DNA of 13,301 bases, from contig JARIAA010000066.1 of the NCBI GenBank assembly GCA_029264635.1, positions 1-13,301 on the forward strand, given 5' to 3'. The first letter of the stretch is position 1, and each line of letters starts with the position of its first letter. A program made the translations under genes and the position numbers. The DNA comes from Psychrobacter sp. Lineage in GTDB: Bacteria; Pseudomonadota; Gammaproteobacteria; Pseudomonadales; Moraxellaceae. The notes under the pieces are model-generated. The model saw only the letters and a program-made list of their open reading frames with translations. It was not told where the DNA came from and searched no databases. Shown in pieces: positions 1 to 7,183 of the stretch.

Positions 1-831
1 GACCGCGACCTTGGCAGGGCCGCCTTTCTTATCGCCTGCTAAGGCCAAGGCTAAGTCATTAAACAGCTGCCCCATACCAGAGCGCGCTAAAAAGGCACCA
101 AAGAGAATAAACAAAAAGATAAAGGTAACCGACGCACCAATCGCGACGGAATACAGGCCTTCGGTTTTCAAGAATAATTGTCCAAAAATATCGCCCATAT
201 CATAAGGACGCGTCAGGAGTCGATCTGGCATAAAATCTAAATGGCTGACAAAGGGATAAGCTAAAAATATCCCCGCTAAGATGGGCAATATCCAGCCAGT
301 AATTCGGCGGCTGCCCTCCATTACACAAACGACCGTGATGAGAGAAAATATTACATCAGTCTGATTGGCCATGCCGCCGCGCGAGGTCACAATGTCTTGG
401 TACTCGTATATCAGATAGCCCATACCCGTTAAAGACAGCACGAACCAAATCCAGTCGTACCATGCCACATGCTTACGGCTGCTTTTTTTACTGGCAGGGA
501 AAATCAAAAAGATTAGCGCAAAGCCGACACCGACATGCACAGAGCGTTGCAGCAATGCAGGCATGGGATTAAAAGTGATGTACAAGTGAAACAAAGAATA
601 CAGGATACAAATTGCAGCGATAAAATATTTTATTGGTCCCTGAGCAATTTGGCGGGTGATTGACTCTCGATCGTACTTTTCTAAGATGGCCTGATTATGA
701 GCTTGGACCTCAAGCTCAGCGTCGACATTGCTCTCAGCTTGAGTGTTGGAATGGATAGGCAAATCAGCGTGGTTAACATTGCTGGCTGACATCGTTGTCA
801 CATTATCGTGATCCGTCACTTGTGAAGTCAT
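1..831 (-). CDS. TRAP transporter fused permease (4TM/12TM), N-terminal part, cut by the left edge
   Basis: Integral inner-membrane subunit of a TAXI-type TRAP transporter, an ion-driven secondary importer of organic anions. The 277 visible codons give a hydrophilic N-terminus of about 65 residues. Hydrophobic segments follow near residues 68-88, 97-112, 126-143, 158-172 and 178-195, then a long segment at 228-250 that begins the DctM-like large domain. Fused permeases of this family are several hundred residues longer, so most of the protein lies off the window. The start at 831 is preceded by AAAAAGGAC with 7-8 bases of spacing. An in-frame ATG at 792 would avoid overlapping the upstream gene but has no ribosome-binding site. 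The frame overlaps the DUF1850 gene by 29 bases, which suggests coupled translation in one operon. The family call rests on the permease sequence and on both upstream neighbours. The substrate is unknown. Confidence 0.88.
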   Translation of the reverse strand, partial: MTSQVTDHDNVTTMSASNVNHADLPIHSNTQAESNVDAELEVQAHNQAILEKYDRESITRQIAQGPIKYFIAAICILYSLFHLYITFNPMPALLQRSVHVGVGFALIFLIFPASKKSSRKHVAWYDWIWFVLSLTGMGYLIYEYQDIVTSRGGMANQTDVIFSLITVVCVMEGSRRITGWILPILAGIFLAYPFVSHLDFMPDRLLTRPYDMGDIFGQLFLKTEGLYSVAIGASVTFIFLFILFGAFLARSGMGQLFNDLALALAGDKKGGPAKVAV

Positions 832-1360
832 GACAAAAGTCCTTTTTAAGTCTATCAGTGAAACCATACGTTTTAGGCATGATCGTTACTTCAGAGTAAT
901 CTGGCACTAATTGATGAATGAGGACCTGATGATCACCATAATCAATCTCGCCTTTAGTAAGCCTTGAAACCACCCAGTTCAGTTGGGGCAGCTTTTGATT
1001 GATCTGATACCCTAGATAACCAGGTTTTTGTATAGGTGCCAGCGTTTCGGTTGAGGGCGTCCCTGCACCAAACGCTTGAAAATAGGTGGTGGTCAGCAGT
1101 AGTCCATCATGCTCACGCTGATACTGCTCCTCCCACCACTGTTTTTCTACTGAATGCATCCAGCGCAACTGAAAACTGGGTTCGACGAAATAACAGACTA
1201 TGCCATCAAATCCATCATTGTCAGTCGCCTTTACTTGAACCTCGATGACAGCCTGACGAACAAAAACAGCCGAGAGCGTAAAAAAAACCAGCGCGGCAAG
1301 CAATGCTACGCCAGTTATTAACCATAAGTACTGATACTTATTTGGCCGCTTGCTCATCAT
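803..1360 (-). CDS. DUF1850 domain protein, TAXI-TRAP partner
   Basis: Small protein of 185 residues and unknown biochemical role. One N-terminal membrane segment (about residues 12-33) is followed by a periplasmic domain. That domain carries features I associate with DUF1850: an HSVE motif followed by WWEEQY (about residues 70-80), and FGAGTP further on (about 97-102). DUF1850 proteins are typically encoded between or beside TAXI-TRAP genes, as here, which suggests an accessory role in that transporter. This is inference; no activity can be read from the sequence. The gene overlaps the binding-protein gene by 23 bases upstream and the permease gene by 29 bases downstream. It begins with two consecutive ATG codons (1360 and 1357) and only a weak A-rich ribosome site, consistent with translation coupled to the upstream gene. 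Confidence 0.8.
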   Translation of the reverse strand: MMSKRPNKYQYLWLITGVALLAALVFFTLSAVFVRQAVIEVQVKATDNDGFDGIVCYFVEPSFQLRWMHSVEKQWWEEQYQREHDGLLLTTTYFQAFGAGTPSTETLAPIQKPGYLGYQINQKLPQLNWVVSRLTKGEIDYGDHQVLIHQLVPDYSEVTIMPKTYGFTDRLKKDFCHDFTSDGSR

Positions 1361-2396
1361 AGAACTTTTTAGCGCCAGGATGAATAGGTGCTACCATGCC
1401 GACGTTCGCCGTCTCCAAGCTAATGTCATTCGCTGCTTGGTGCGCGGTTTTTAAGCCATCCAAGTTTTCAAACAAGGCTTTGGTTAATTTATAGCCATCA
1501 TTTTCGGATAAGTCAGAGCTGACTAACAAAGCATTCATGATGGCGGCCGTTGGAACCGCCTCTGCATTGCCATAGGTTCCTGCAGGAATCTCAAAGGTTT
1601 TGAAATAAGGTTTTGAGGCGATGATTTCTTTAAGCTTGTCTTGATTGACACTGATGAGCTGCAAATCTAAGCCTTGCTCTAATTCCATCAACGACGAATT
1701 TGGTAAACCACTACTAAAAAACGCCGCCTCAACTTTACCAGCTTTCATACCATCTGCGGCTTCAGCAAAGCCTAAATAATCAACCGTGACATCATCATAG
1801 GTAATGCCAAACCCTTCTAATAACGTGCGAGCATTGACCTCAGTTCCAGAACCTTGATCGCCAACCGCAATGCGCTTACCTCGCAGATCTTCAATGTTTT
1901 TTATGCCAGATTTTTGTGTGGTGACGATCTGCACCACATTGGGAAATAAGACAGCAATCTGCTGAATATTACTGATAGGCTGATCAAAATTGTTTTCGCC
2001 TCTGACGGCGTCTGTCACCACATCACTTAGCGCCAAGACCATATCTACTTTGCCTTTAGTGAGTAGATTAACGTTTTCAACTGACGCGCCTGTGGTTTGT
2101 GTTTTTGAGTTGACCCCAAAGTTTTTAACATAAACTTCTGATAATGCTGTCCCAATAATATTATAAGGACCAGATGCCCCGCCCGTCGCTATGGTGAGAA
2201 ACTTGGTATCAAGCTTATTATCGGCAGCTGGAGTAGCAGCATCAGTGGCCGTGCCTGTCGTGTTTTCAGCGGCAGCAGCAGTATCATCTGTACTTTCTGA
2301 GCTTGGAGAGGAACAAGCGCTTACAGCAAAAGCAGCGCTTATCATGATAGAGAGCAGTAATGGGGATTTTTGGGATTTAGATAGCGTATTGAACAT
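1338..2396 (-). CDS. TAXI family TRAP transporter substrate-binding lipoprotein
   Basis: Captures the substrate in the periplasm and delivers it to the TRAP permease. The mature domain opens with FLTIATGGASGPYNIIG, typical of TAXI (TRAP-associated extracytoplasmic immunogenic) proteins, and continues with the usual lines around TTGASVENVNLL and GKRIAVGDQGSGTEVNAR. A signal peptide ends in the lipobox VSAC, so the protein should be lipidated at Cys28. About 35 residues rich in Ala, Thr, Ser and Asp then act as a linker before the binding domain. I prefer the ATG at 2396 because AAGGA sits 8 bases upstream. The ATG at 2405 lies directly on that Shine-Dalgarno sequence and would add three residues. 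First gene of the operon; its stop overlaps the DUF1850 start. Some characterised TAXI proteins bind glutamate or 2-oxoglutarate, but the substrate cannot be read here. Confidence 0.9.
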   Translation of the reverse strand: MFNTLSKSQKSPLLLSIMISAAFAVSACSSPSSESTDDTAAAAENTTGTATDAATPAADNKLDTKFLTIATGGASGPYNIIGTALSEVYVKNFGVNSKTQTTGASVENVNLLTKGKVDMVLALSDVVTDAVRGENNFDQPISNIQQIAVLFPNVVQIVTTQKSGIKNIEDLRGKRIAVGDQGSGTEVNARTLLEGFGITYDDVTVDYLGFAEAADGMKAGKVEAAFFSSGLPNSSLMELEQGLDLQLISVNQDKLKEIIASKPYFKTFEIPAGTYGNAEAVPTAAIMNALLVSSDLSENDGYKLTKALFENLDGLKTAHQAANDISLETANVGMVAPIHPGAKKFYDEQAAK

Positions 2397-2458
2397 AACA
2401 TTCATCCTTGAATAGTATCAACTTTATTTCTTTAACTACATTGCTACCCTGTCATAGT

Positions 2459-2488
2459 ATCGTATTTGTTTCACTAAATAAATACGAT
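2459..2488. promoter_or_regulatory. Inverted repeat upstream of the TAXI-TRAP operon (possible operator or leader stem-loop)
   Basis: Two 13-base arms, ATCGTATTTGTTT and AAATAAATACGAT, flank the 4-base loop CACT. They are complementary at 12 of 13 positions; the one mismatch is a G-T wobble if the plus strand is transcribed. The dyad lies 63-92 bases upstream of the preferred start of the binding-protein gene. On the minus strand a -10-like TAGAAT (2509 to 2504) lies just upstream of it, without a good -35. It could be an operator or a 5' leader hairpin. No long T-run follows in either direction, so an intrinsic terminator is unlikely. Confidence 0.5.
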
Positions 2489-2598
2489 TGTATTCTTAAG
2501 CGCATTCTAAACACTTCATGCAGTTAAAAGATTAAAAACCTCGAACACTCAGACTAATTTGCAATAATGGGCTTTCTTAAAAAACAACGTATCTATTT

Positions 2599-3783
2599 TC
2601 AGCTTTTAAGCTGACTTGCCTTAATAAAACGCCTGTCAATTTGACGTTTTAAATACCATAGCCCGCGACCTTGCAAACTGTACTTACCCCAACTACCAAT
2701 CGCATACTTATCTCCGCAGGATAGTAGATATAGGGTACGCGAGCGCGGCCGATAGGTTTGTAGTGGCGCATCTGCTATATAAGCCAATAAATTGTCCGCC
2801 TCTACCGCGCCGCCATGTACAGCATGCACACCCGAATGCGCCATGTCTTTGTCTATTCGCGTTGCGACATCGCCCACAGCAAACACATTAGAATGCGAGG
2901 GGCTTTGTTGCATGGCATTAACGGCGACAAACCCGCTATCTACAATCTCAAGATCCGTTTTTTGCGCCCATTTTGAACCCACTACGCCCGTTGCGGCAAT
3001 GACAGTATGAACAGCTAACGCACCTTGTGACGTTATCAATTGCCCCTTTTGATAGCCTGTTGCTCGTGCATAAAGTATTTCAACATCATGGCGCTTAAGC
3101 TGCTTAAGCACTCGCCGTCTAAATATCGCATCAAAGCTTGATAGTAGCTCATCGCCGCACACCAAAAATACTTGATGATTGGCGTTAATATGCCTTAACG
3201 CCACTTGCGCTGACATGACCAGCTCAGTTGCCGCAGCGCCCGCGCCAACGATTGCCAATTTATAAGCATCTGAGTGCTTAGCATCCATAAGAATCTGCTG
3301 CCATCGCTCAATGAATACCGATAAAGGTCTAATCGCCATTACAGTACTATTATGAGTATCGATTGTGCTAGGTTTGCCAGCTATAGCTCTAGTTATGTTT
3401 GCCTCATTATTCAACCAGCGCATATCCGTATCTGCGCCCGTATTTAGGGATAATACATCGTACTCAAAACTCTGCTGATCCGCGGTTGTTAATTGGCAAG
3501 CTTGAGCCGTTACTTGAGCGATAGAAGATTGAATCAAACGCACCCCTGCTCGCAGGCATAGCGGCGCGAGATCAATACTCATCTCATCAAGCTCATAGTG
3601 CCCTGCCATCCAGCCTGGCAACATACCAGAATAGATCGTCTGCGGCTCTTGCGTAATCAAAGTCATATCCAGGTTCGCTGGACGCCTAGCAACAAGTCGG
3701 CGTAATAAACCAATGTGCGCATGACCCGCTCCTGCTAAGAGCAGTTTTTTTGATGCTAGATTTTTTATAGTTTCGTTTTTCAC
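2599..3783 (-). CDS. FAD/NAD(P)-dependent oxidoreductase, stand-alone form of the SelD-fused type (TIGR03169-like)
   Basis: Two-dinucleotide-fold flavoprotein of 394 residues related to NDH-2 and other pyridine nucleotide-disulfide oxidoreductases. The FAD-binding GAGHAH is at residues 18-23. YSGMLPGWMAGHY (about 51-63) is characteristic of the family found fused to the N-terminus of selenide, water dikinase. A second nucleotide-binding GAGAAATE starts near 180, and the FAD-closing VFAVGD is near 300-305. No CxxxxC redox-active disulfide is seen in the N-terminal fold. Start choice: the longest frame begins at a GTG at 3798 with no ribosome site, whereas the GTG at 3783 has GAGG 9 bases upstream, so I use that. 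No selD is in the window, so a selenium role is only a possibility; electron donor and acceptor are unknown. Monocistronic by position, divergent from the amidohydrolase. Confidence 0.82.
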   Translation of the reverse strand: MKNETIKNLASKKLLLAGAGHAHIGLLRRLVARRPANLDMTLITQEPQTIYSGMLPGWMAGHYELDEMSIDLAPLCLRAGVRLIQSSIAQVTAQACQLTTADQQSFEYDVLSLNTGADTDMRWLNNEANITRAIAGKPSTIDTHNSTVMAIRPLSVFIERWQQILMDAKHSDAYKLAIVGAGAAATELVMSAQVALRHINANHQVFLVCGDELLSSFDAIFRRRVLKQLKRHDVEILYARATGYQKGQLITSQGALAVHTVIAATGVVGSKWAQKTDLEIVDSGFVAVNAMQQSPSHSNVFAVGDVATRIDKDMAHSGVHAVHGGAVEADNLLAYIADAPLQTYRPRSRTLYLLSCGDKYAIGSWGKYSLQGRGLWYLKRQIDRRFIKASQLKS

Positions 3784-4114
3784 TAATATATGCCTCACAT
3801 TTCATTTAAAGAACTTCGTATTTTTATCACACTTATTCGCCTGCACATATCAAGGAAGGTAAGGGTAGAGCCTCGGTTTGCCTCAAATTAAAACATAAGT
3901 TAAAAATGTTTGTACCAATTTTACGGTACGATGACTATAAACACGTAAATAAGTTTGACCGCGCAAAATTTTGTGGTTAGATTGATGATAGGCACTTATC
4001 GCTTCGCCCATTATAAAATTATTCGTTTTACGATTGATTAACGTCATCCTAGACTATTTAGTACTTAGTTTTTTGCCACATAACCTTTTACAACCGAACT
4101 TTGAGAGAATAATA
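3784..4114. other. Divergent intergenic region between the oxidoreductase and amidohydrolase genes
   Basis: A 331-base gap with no convincing gene. The amidohydrolase frame is open back to a TTG at 4034, but that extension lacks a ribosome site and would bury the signal peptide. Visible elements are the tentative minus-strand promoter at 3823-3853 and a purine-rich patch at 3852-3870. There is a GTACC/GGTAC dyad with 8-base spacing at 3912-3929 and a perfect 10-base palindrome CAAAATTTTG at 3964-3973. A plus-strand TTTGAC (3954-3959) is followed after 17 bases by a poor -10 (TTAGAT, 3977-3982). The two dyads sit where a shared regulator could bind, but neither is strong enough to name. Confidence 0.5.
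3823..3853 (-). promoter_or_regulatory. Possible sigma70 promoter for the FAD oxidoreductase
   Basis: On the minus strand, TTGATA (3853 to 3848, 5 of 6 to the -35 consensus) is followed after 19 bases by GATAAA (3828 to 3823, 4 of 6 to the -10 consensus). It lies 40 bases upstream of the chosen GTG start. The spacer is longer than ideal, so this is a tentative assignment. Confidence 0.3.
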
Positions 4115-5884
4115 ATGATAAATAAGTTACTTAAACCGACCTTATTGAGTCTTGGTACCTTTGGTATCATAAGCGTTATGGGCTGTACTACCAATCAAGC
4201 CGACAACCAAACCGCAGCTCAACCGATGACGCAAACGACCGCGTCTCAAGCGACTGTTTACTATAACGGTAATATCATCACCATGGAGAGTAATGAGCCG
4301 CAAATGGTGGAAGCTTTAGTGACTCAAGCAGGCAAGATTGCTTATGTTGGCAGTTTGGATGAAGCGAAAACCAACTATAAAAATGCCGCCCAAGTCGACC
4401 TCAAAGACCAAACATTGCTGCCAGGTTTCATCGATCCGCATAGCCATTTTGGCATGGTATCCAATACCATGGGACAAGTTGACTTAAATCCGCCACCGAT
4501 TGGTAATATCGATAATATTGATAAACTGCTCCAAGCACTGAAAGACTATAAGCAGGACAACAAGATTGCCGATGGTGAATGGATATTTGGCTGGGGTTAT
4601 GATGAGAGTCAGCTCAGCGAAGACCGTCATCCTACCAAAACAGACATCGATAAGGTATTGCCAAATAATCCCGTTTATCTACAGCATACCAGTGGTCATA
4701 TGGGCGTGGCGAACTCTAAAGCATTAGCCGCGATGAACATCACTGCTGACAGCCAAGCCCCAGAGGGTGGTAATATCGCCCGCGTCAAAGGCTCAAACGA
4801 GCCAAATGGCTTGGTGCAAGAGACCGCGATGTATCCATTCATGTACAATTTGCTCAAAATACTTGAACCGAAACAAGCTCAATTTTTTGAGCAAACGCAA
4901 GATTATTATGCCAAAAATGGCGTAACCACTGCCCAAGATGGCTCAACGACGCGCGATGCCATTCAGTTCTTCCAATCGCAAGCAGATGCAGGCAAGCTCA
5001 AAATCGACTTAATAGCCCTCGCAGGCGCCAGCGACTTGGATGAGAATTTAGCGGACAAAAACTTTAAGTGGAAAACTTATCAGAATGGCTTTAAGGTACA
5101 AGGCACCAAAATCATCGGCGATGGCTCACCGCAAGGCAAAACGGCTTACTTTACCCAGCCTTATCTGACTCCAGTTGCCGATTGTGAGAGCGACTGCCGT
5201 GGACTGCCGAGTGTCAGTCAAGAGGCGTTAAATGAGATGTTTGTAAAAGCTTATCAGCGCGACAATCAGTTGTTTATTCACAATAATGGTGACGCCTCTA
5301 CCGATATGATTATTAAAGCACATGAATATGCGGTAAAAAAGACAGGTCAAGCAGCTGATAAAGATCGTCGCACCGTACCCATTCATGCGCAGTTTGCGCG
5401 CCCTGATCAGCTGGCGGCCTTTAAAAAATATAATATGCTGCCCTCGTTTTTTACCAATCATGCTTATTTTTGGGGCGATGTCCATGTCAAAAATTTAGGT
5501 GAGACACGTGCAAACTTTTTAAGCCCTATTGCGACGGCGGATAAGATGGGGCTAAAATATACCAATCACTCTGACGATACGGTCACGCCTGTTGATCCGC
5601 TATTTACGATTTGGACGGCCGTCAATCGCACCTCACGCTCTAGCAAAATCATTGGTAAGGACGAGCGTGCTACCCCTTATCAAGCGCTTAAAGCCATTAC
5701 CAGTCACGCCGCTTATGAGTATTTTGAAGAAGACAGCAAGGGCTCGCTCAAGCCAGGAAAAATGGCCGATTTGGTCATTTTAGACACGAATCCTCTTACT
5801 GTTGATGCCAACAAGATTCGCGATATCAAAGTCATCAAGACCATCAAAGAAGGTAAAACGATCTATGAGCGCCCTATGCCATAG
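4115..5884 (+). CDS. Exported lipoprotein amidohydrolase, YtcJ-like (amidohydrolase family 3)
   Basis: Metal-dependent hydrolase of 589 residues. The signal peptide ends at the lipobox VMGC (Cys24), followed by a Gln/Thr/Ala-rich linker, so the enzyme should be a periplasmic lipoprotein. The catalytic domain shows the family's parts in order: an N-terminal beta segment (VYYNGNIITM), the metal-binding HSH at 109-111 within GFIDPHSHFG, GSPQGKTAYF, a metal-ligand-type His389 in FIHNNGD, His424 in IHAQF, HSDD at 485-488, and the closing GSLKPGKMADLVILD. I chose the ATG at 4115, which has GAGAGAA just upstream and places the signal peptide correctly. A longer frame to a TTG at 4034 is rejected. 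Relatives act on N-acyl, hydantoin-like or other amide compounds; this substrate is unknown. The stop codon lies inside a 15-bp tandem repeat. Confidence 0.85.
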   Translation: MINKLLKPTLLSLGTFGIISVMGCTTNQADNQTAAQPMTQTTASQATVYYNGNIITMESNEPQMVEALVTQAGKIAYVGSLDEAKTNYKNAAQVDLKDQTLLPGFIDPHSHFGMVSNTMGQVDLNPPPIGNIDNIDKLLQALKDYKQDNKIADGEWIFGWGYDESQLSEDRHPTKTDIDKVLPNNPVYLQHTSGHMGVANSKALAAMNITADSQAPEGGNIARVKGSNEPNGLVQETAMYPFMYNLLKILEPKQAQFFEQTQDYYAKNGVTTAQDGSTTRDAIQFFQSQADAGKLKIDLIALAGASDLDENLADKNFKWKTYQNGFKVQGTKIIGDGSPQGKTAYFTQPYLTPVADCESDCRGLPSVSQEALNEMFVKAYQRDNQLFIHNNGDASTDMIIKAHEYAVKKTGQAADKDRRTVPIHAQFARPDQLAAFKKYNMLPSFFTNHAYFWGDVHVKNLGETRANFLSPIATADKMGLKYTNHSDDTVTPVDPLFTIWTAVNRTSRSSKIIGKDERATPYQALKAITSHAAYEYFEEDSKGSLKPGKMADLVILDTNPLTVDANKIRDIKVIKTIKEGKTIYERPMP

Positions 5885-5932
5885 TTACTTGTTATATAGT
5901 TACTTGTCATATAGTTACTTGTCATATAGTTG
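5881..5932. repeat. Tandem repeat, 15-bp unit, three copies plus a partial
   Basis: Units ATAGTTACTTGTTAT, ATAGTTACTTGTCAT and ATAGTTACTTGTCAT at 5881-5895, 5896-5910 and 5911-5925 are followed by a 7-base fragment (ATAGTTG). Copies 2 and 3 are identical and copy 1 differs at one base. The first unit contains the amidohydrolase stop codon. Because the unit length is a multiple of three, each further copy offers another in-frame TAG. Confidence 0.9.
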
Positions 5933-6026
5933 GTACATCTGAAATGGCTCATTGATAATGATATTGTAATAAGACATCCATTGTTAAAATATACAGTTTT
6001 TAGAATAGAGGGTCTTTGATATAGAT

Positions 6027-6090
6027 AATTTTAAAAACGCATAGTTCTAAAAACGTATAATTTTGAAAACGTATAGTTTTGAAAATAATT
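6027..6090. repeat. Tandem degenerate repeat, 16-bp unit, four copies
   Basis: Four consecutive 16-base units start at 6027, 6043, 6059 and 6075, with approximate consensus A(A/G)TTTTGAAAACGTAT. Each has a partly self-complementary TTTT-N-AAAA core, and the last copy has lost the CGTAT end. Looser relatives of the core occur on either side (about 5993-6008 and 6091-6105). The tract ends 50 bases before the alpha/beta hydrolase start, so it lies in that gene's promoter or 5' leader. A possible weak promoter precedes it: TTGTAA (5964-5969), a 15-base spacer, then TAAAAT (5985-5990). Confidence 0.8.
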
Positions 6091-6140
6091 AACTTTAGAA
6101 TAAATAATTTGAATTGATTGCAAGTATGGAAGAACACTTT

Positions 6141-7070
6141 ATGAGTAACGCTGAACAAATCACCTCCTCTGACAATACCCATTATTTACATCATACGTTT
6201 TTTGAACCGAAAAATGGTGACGTTAAGGCGACCTTATTGATCGTACATGGTATGGCAGAACACAGCGGTCGCTATGCCGATTTTGCCCAGTTTTTAGCAG
6301 ACAACGGCATTGCCGTAGCAACCTATGATCAGCTGGGGCATGGCCAGACGATTAAAGATTCTGCTGAGATGGGTTTTTTTGGTAATGAACATCCTGTGCA
6401 GTCGCTGTTAAAAGATGTCATTATCATGGCAAATTCTCTAAAGCATCGTTATCCCAAGGTACCGCATTTTATAATGGGTCACTCAATGGGCTCCTTTATT
6501 GTGCGCACCGTCCTCAAACACCATGCGCAAGATTTCACTGGTGCTATTTTGATGGGCACCGCCGATGCCAATCCCCTTGTCAAAGTCCTATTACCATTGA
6601 ACAGTATCCTTGCAAAAACAGCCCCAAAAAAGCCCAATACGATGTTTGCTGACATCATGAATAAAATCCTTAATAGCAAGCTTAACCATCGTATCTCTTC
6701 ATCGCAGTTTGCTTGGCTAACCGAGGACCCTGCTGCCATTGAAGCTTATGAAGCCGATCCACTGATGGGTTTTGATTTTACTAACAATGGTTTTTTAGCC
6801 TTGTTTACTTTAATGCAGTCAGGTCTGCATAAAAATTGGGCGACGACGATTGCTAAAGACTTTCCGATGTTGTTCGTGAGCGGTGAAAATGATCCCATTG
6901 GCAATATGGGACGCGGTATCCGTGATATCATTAAAAACCTGCATAAACAAGGTTTTAGTAATGTCAATGTGCGCCTTTATCCTAATATGCGCCACGAACC
7001 GTTACACGAGCAGCATCATACTGTGGTCTATCATGATATTTTGAACTGGATACGTTATTTAAGTGCGTAG
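6141..7070 (+). CDS. Alpha/beta hydrolase, monoacylglycerol lipase-like (serine aminopeptidase S33 fold)
   Basis: Predicted cytoplasmic serine hydrolase of 309 residues, probably acting on lipid or other carboxylic esters. The oxyanion-hole region VHGMAEHSGRY opens the fold and is followed by YDQLGHG. The nucleophile elbow GHSMGS gives Ser115; the acid is Asp251 in SGENDP; the base is His285 in MRHEPLHE. This HGMAEH...GHSMGS arrangement is typical of monoacylglycerol lipase and lysophospholipase-type members. No signal peptide is seen. The start at 6141 has GGAAG 8 bases upstream. In-frame starts at 6126 (ATG) and 6114 (TTG) lack a ribosome site and are rejected. It follows the amidohydrolase by 256 bases filled with two repeat tracts, so it is probably transcribed separately. 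The true substrate is not evident. Confidence 0.87.
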   Translation: MSNAEQITSSDNTHYLHHTFFEPKNGDVKATLLIVHGMAEHSGRYADFAQFLADNGIAVATYDQLGHGQTIKDSAEMGFFGNEHPVQSLLKDVIIMANSLKHRYPKVPHFIMGHSMGSFIVRTVLKHHAQDFTGAILMGTADANPLVKVLLPLNSILAKTAPKKPNTMFADIMNKILNSKLNHRISSSQFAWLTEDPAAIEAYEADPLMGFDFTNNGFLALFTLMQSGLHKNWATTIAKDFPMLFVSGENDPIGNMGRGIRDIIKNLHKQGFSNVNVRLYPNMRHEPLHEQHHTVVYHDILNWIRYLSA

Positions 7071-7081
7071 TGTGAGCCGCA

Positions 7082-7111
7082 GTTGCTGGCAGTACAGTAA
7101 GCAACGTTTTT
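7082..7111 (+). terminator. Weak possible intrinsic terminator after the alpha/beta hydrolase
   Basis: Arms GTTGCT (7082-7087) and AGCAAC (7100-7105) enclose a 12-base loop, followed by G and five T. The stem is short and only moderately G/C-rich, so termination may be partial. Confidence 0.4.
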
Positions 7112-7183
7112 AGTGTCAGTAATACCCTGTAAAAGCCTTATTTAATCCCGATTTTTTATGCTTACTATTTTTTAGGAACCTTT

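Noticed and set aside
1036..1248. Plus-strand open frame of 70 codons opposite the DUF1850 gene
   Set aside because: It lies wholly antisense to a well-supported gene, has no recognisable domain and no good ribosome site.
2599..2614. Palindrome at the end of the oxidoreductase gene as a terminator
   Set aside because: TCAGCTT/AAGCTGA has only a 2-base loop and no T-run follows in the minus-strand direction.
4034..4114. N-terminal extension of the amidohydrolase from a TTG codon
   Set aside because: It would put 27 residues before a good lipoprotein signal peptide and has no ribosome site; the ATG at 4115 is better.
6000..6182. Minus-strand frame of 60 codons with repeated Phe/Ile/Lys-rich segments
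   Set aside because: The apparent peptide repeats are just the 16-bp DNA tandem units read in one frame; it also runs into the start of the alpha/beta hydrolase.
4115..7070. Amidohydrolase and alpha/beta hydrolase as a new two-gene degradation system
   Set aside because: The genes are 256 bases apart with repeats and a probable separate promoter between them, one product is exported and the other cytoplasmic, and no shared substrate is indicated.
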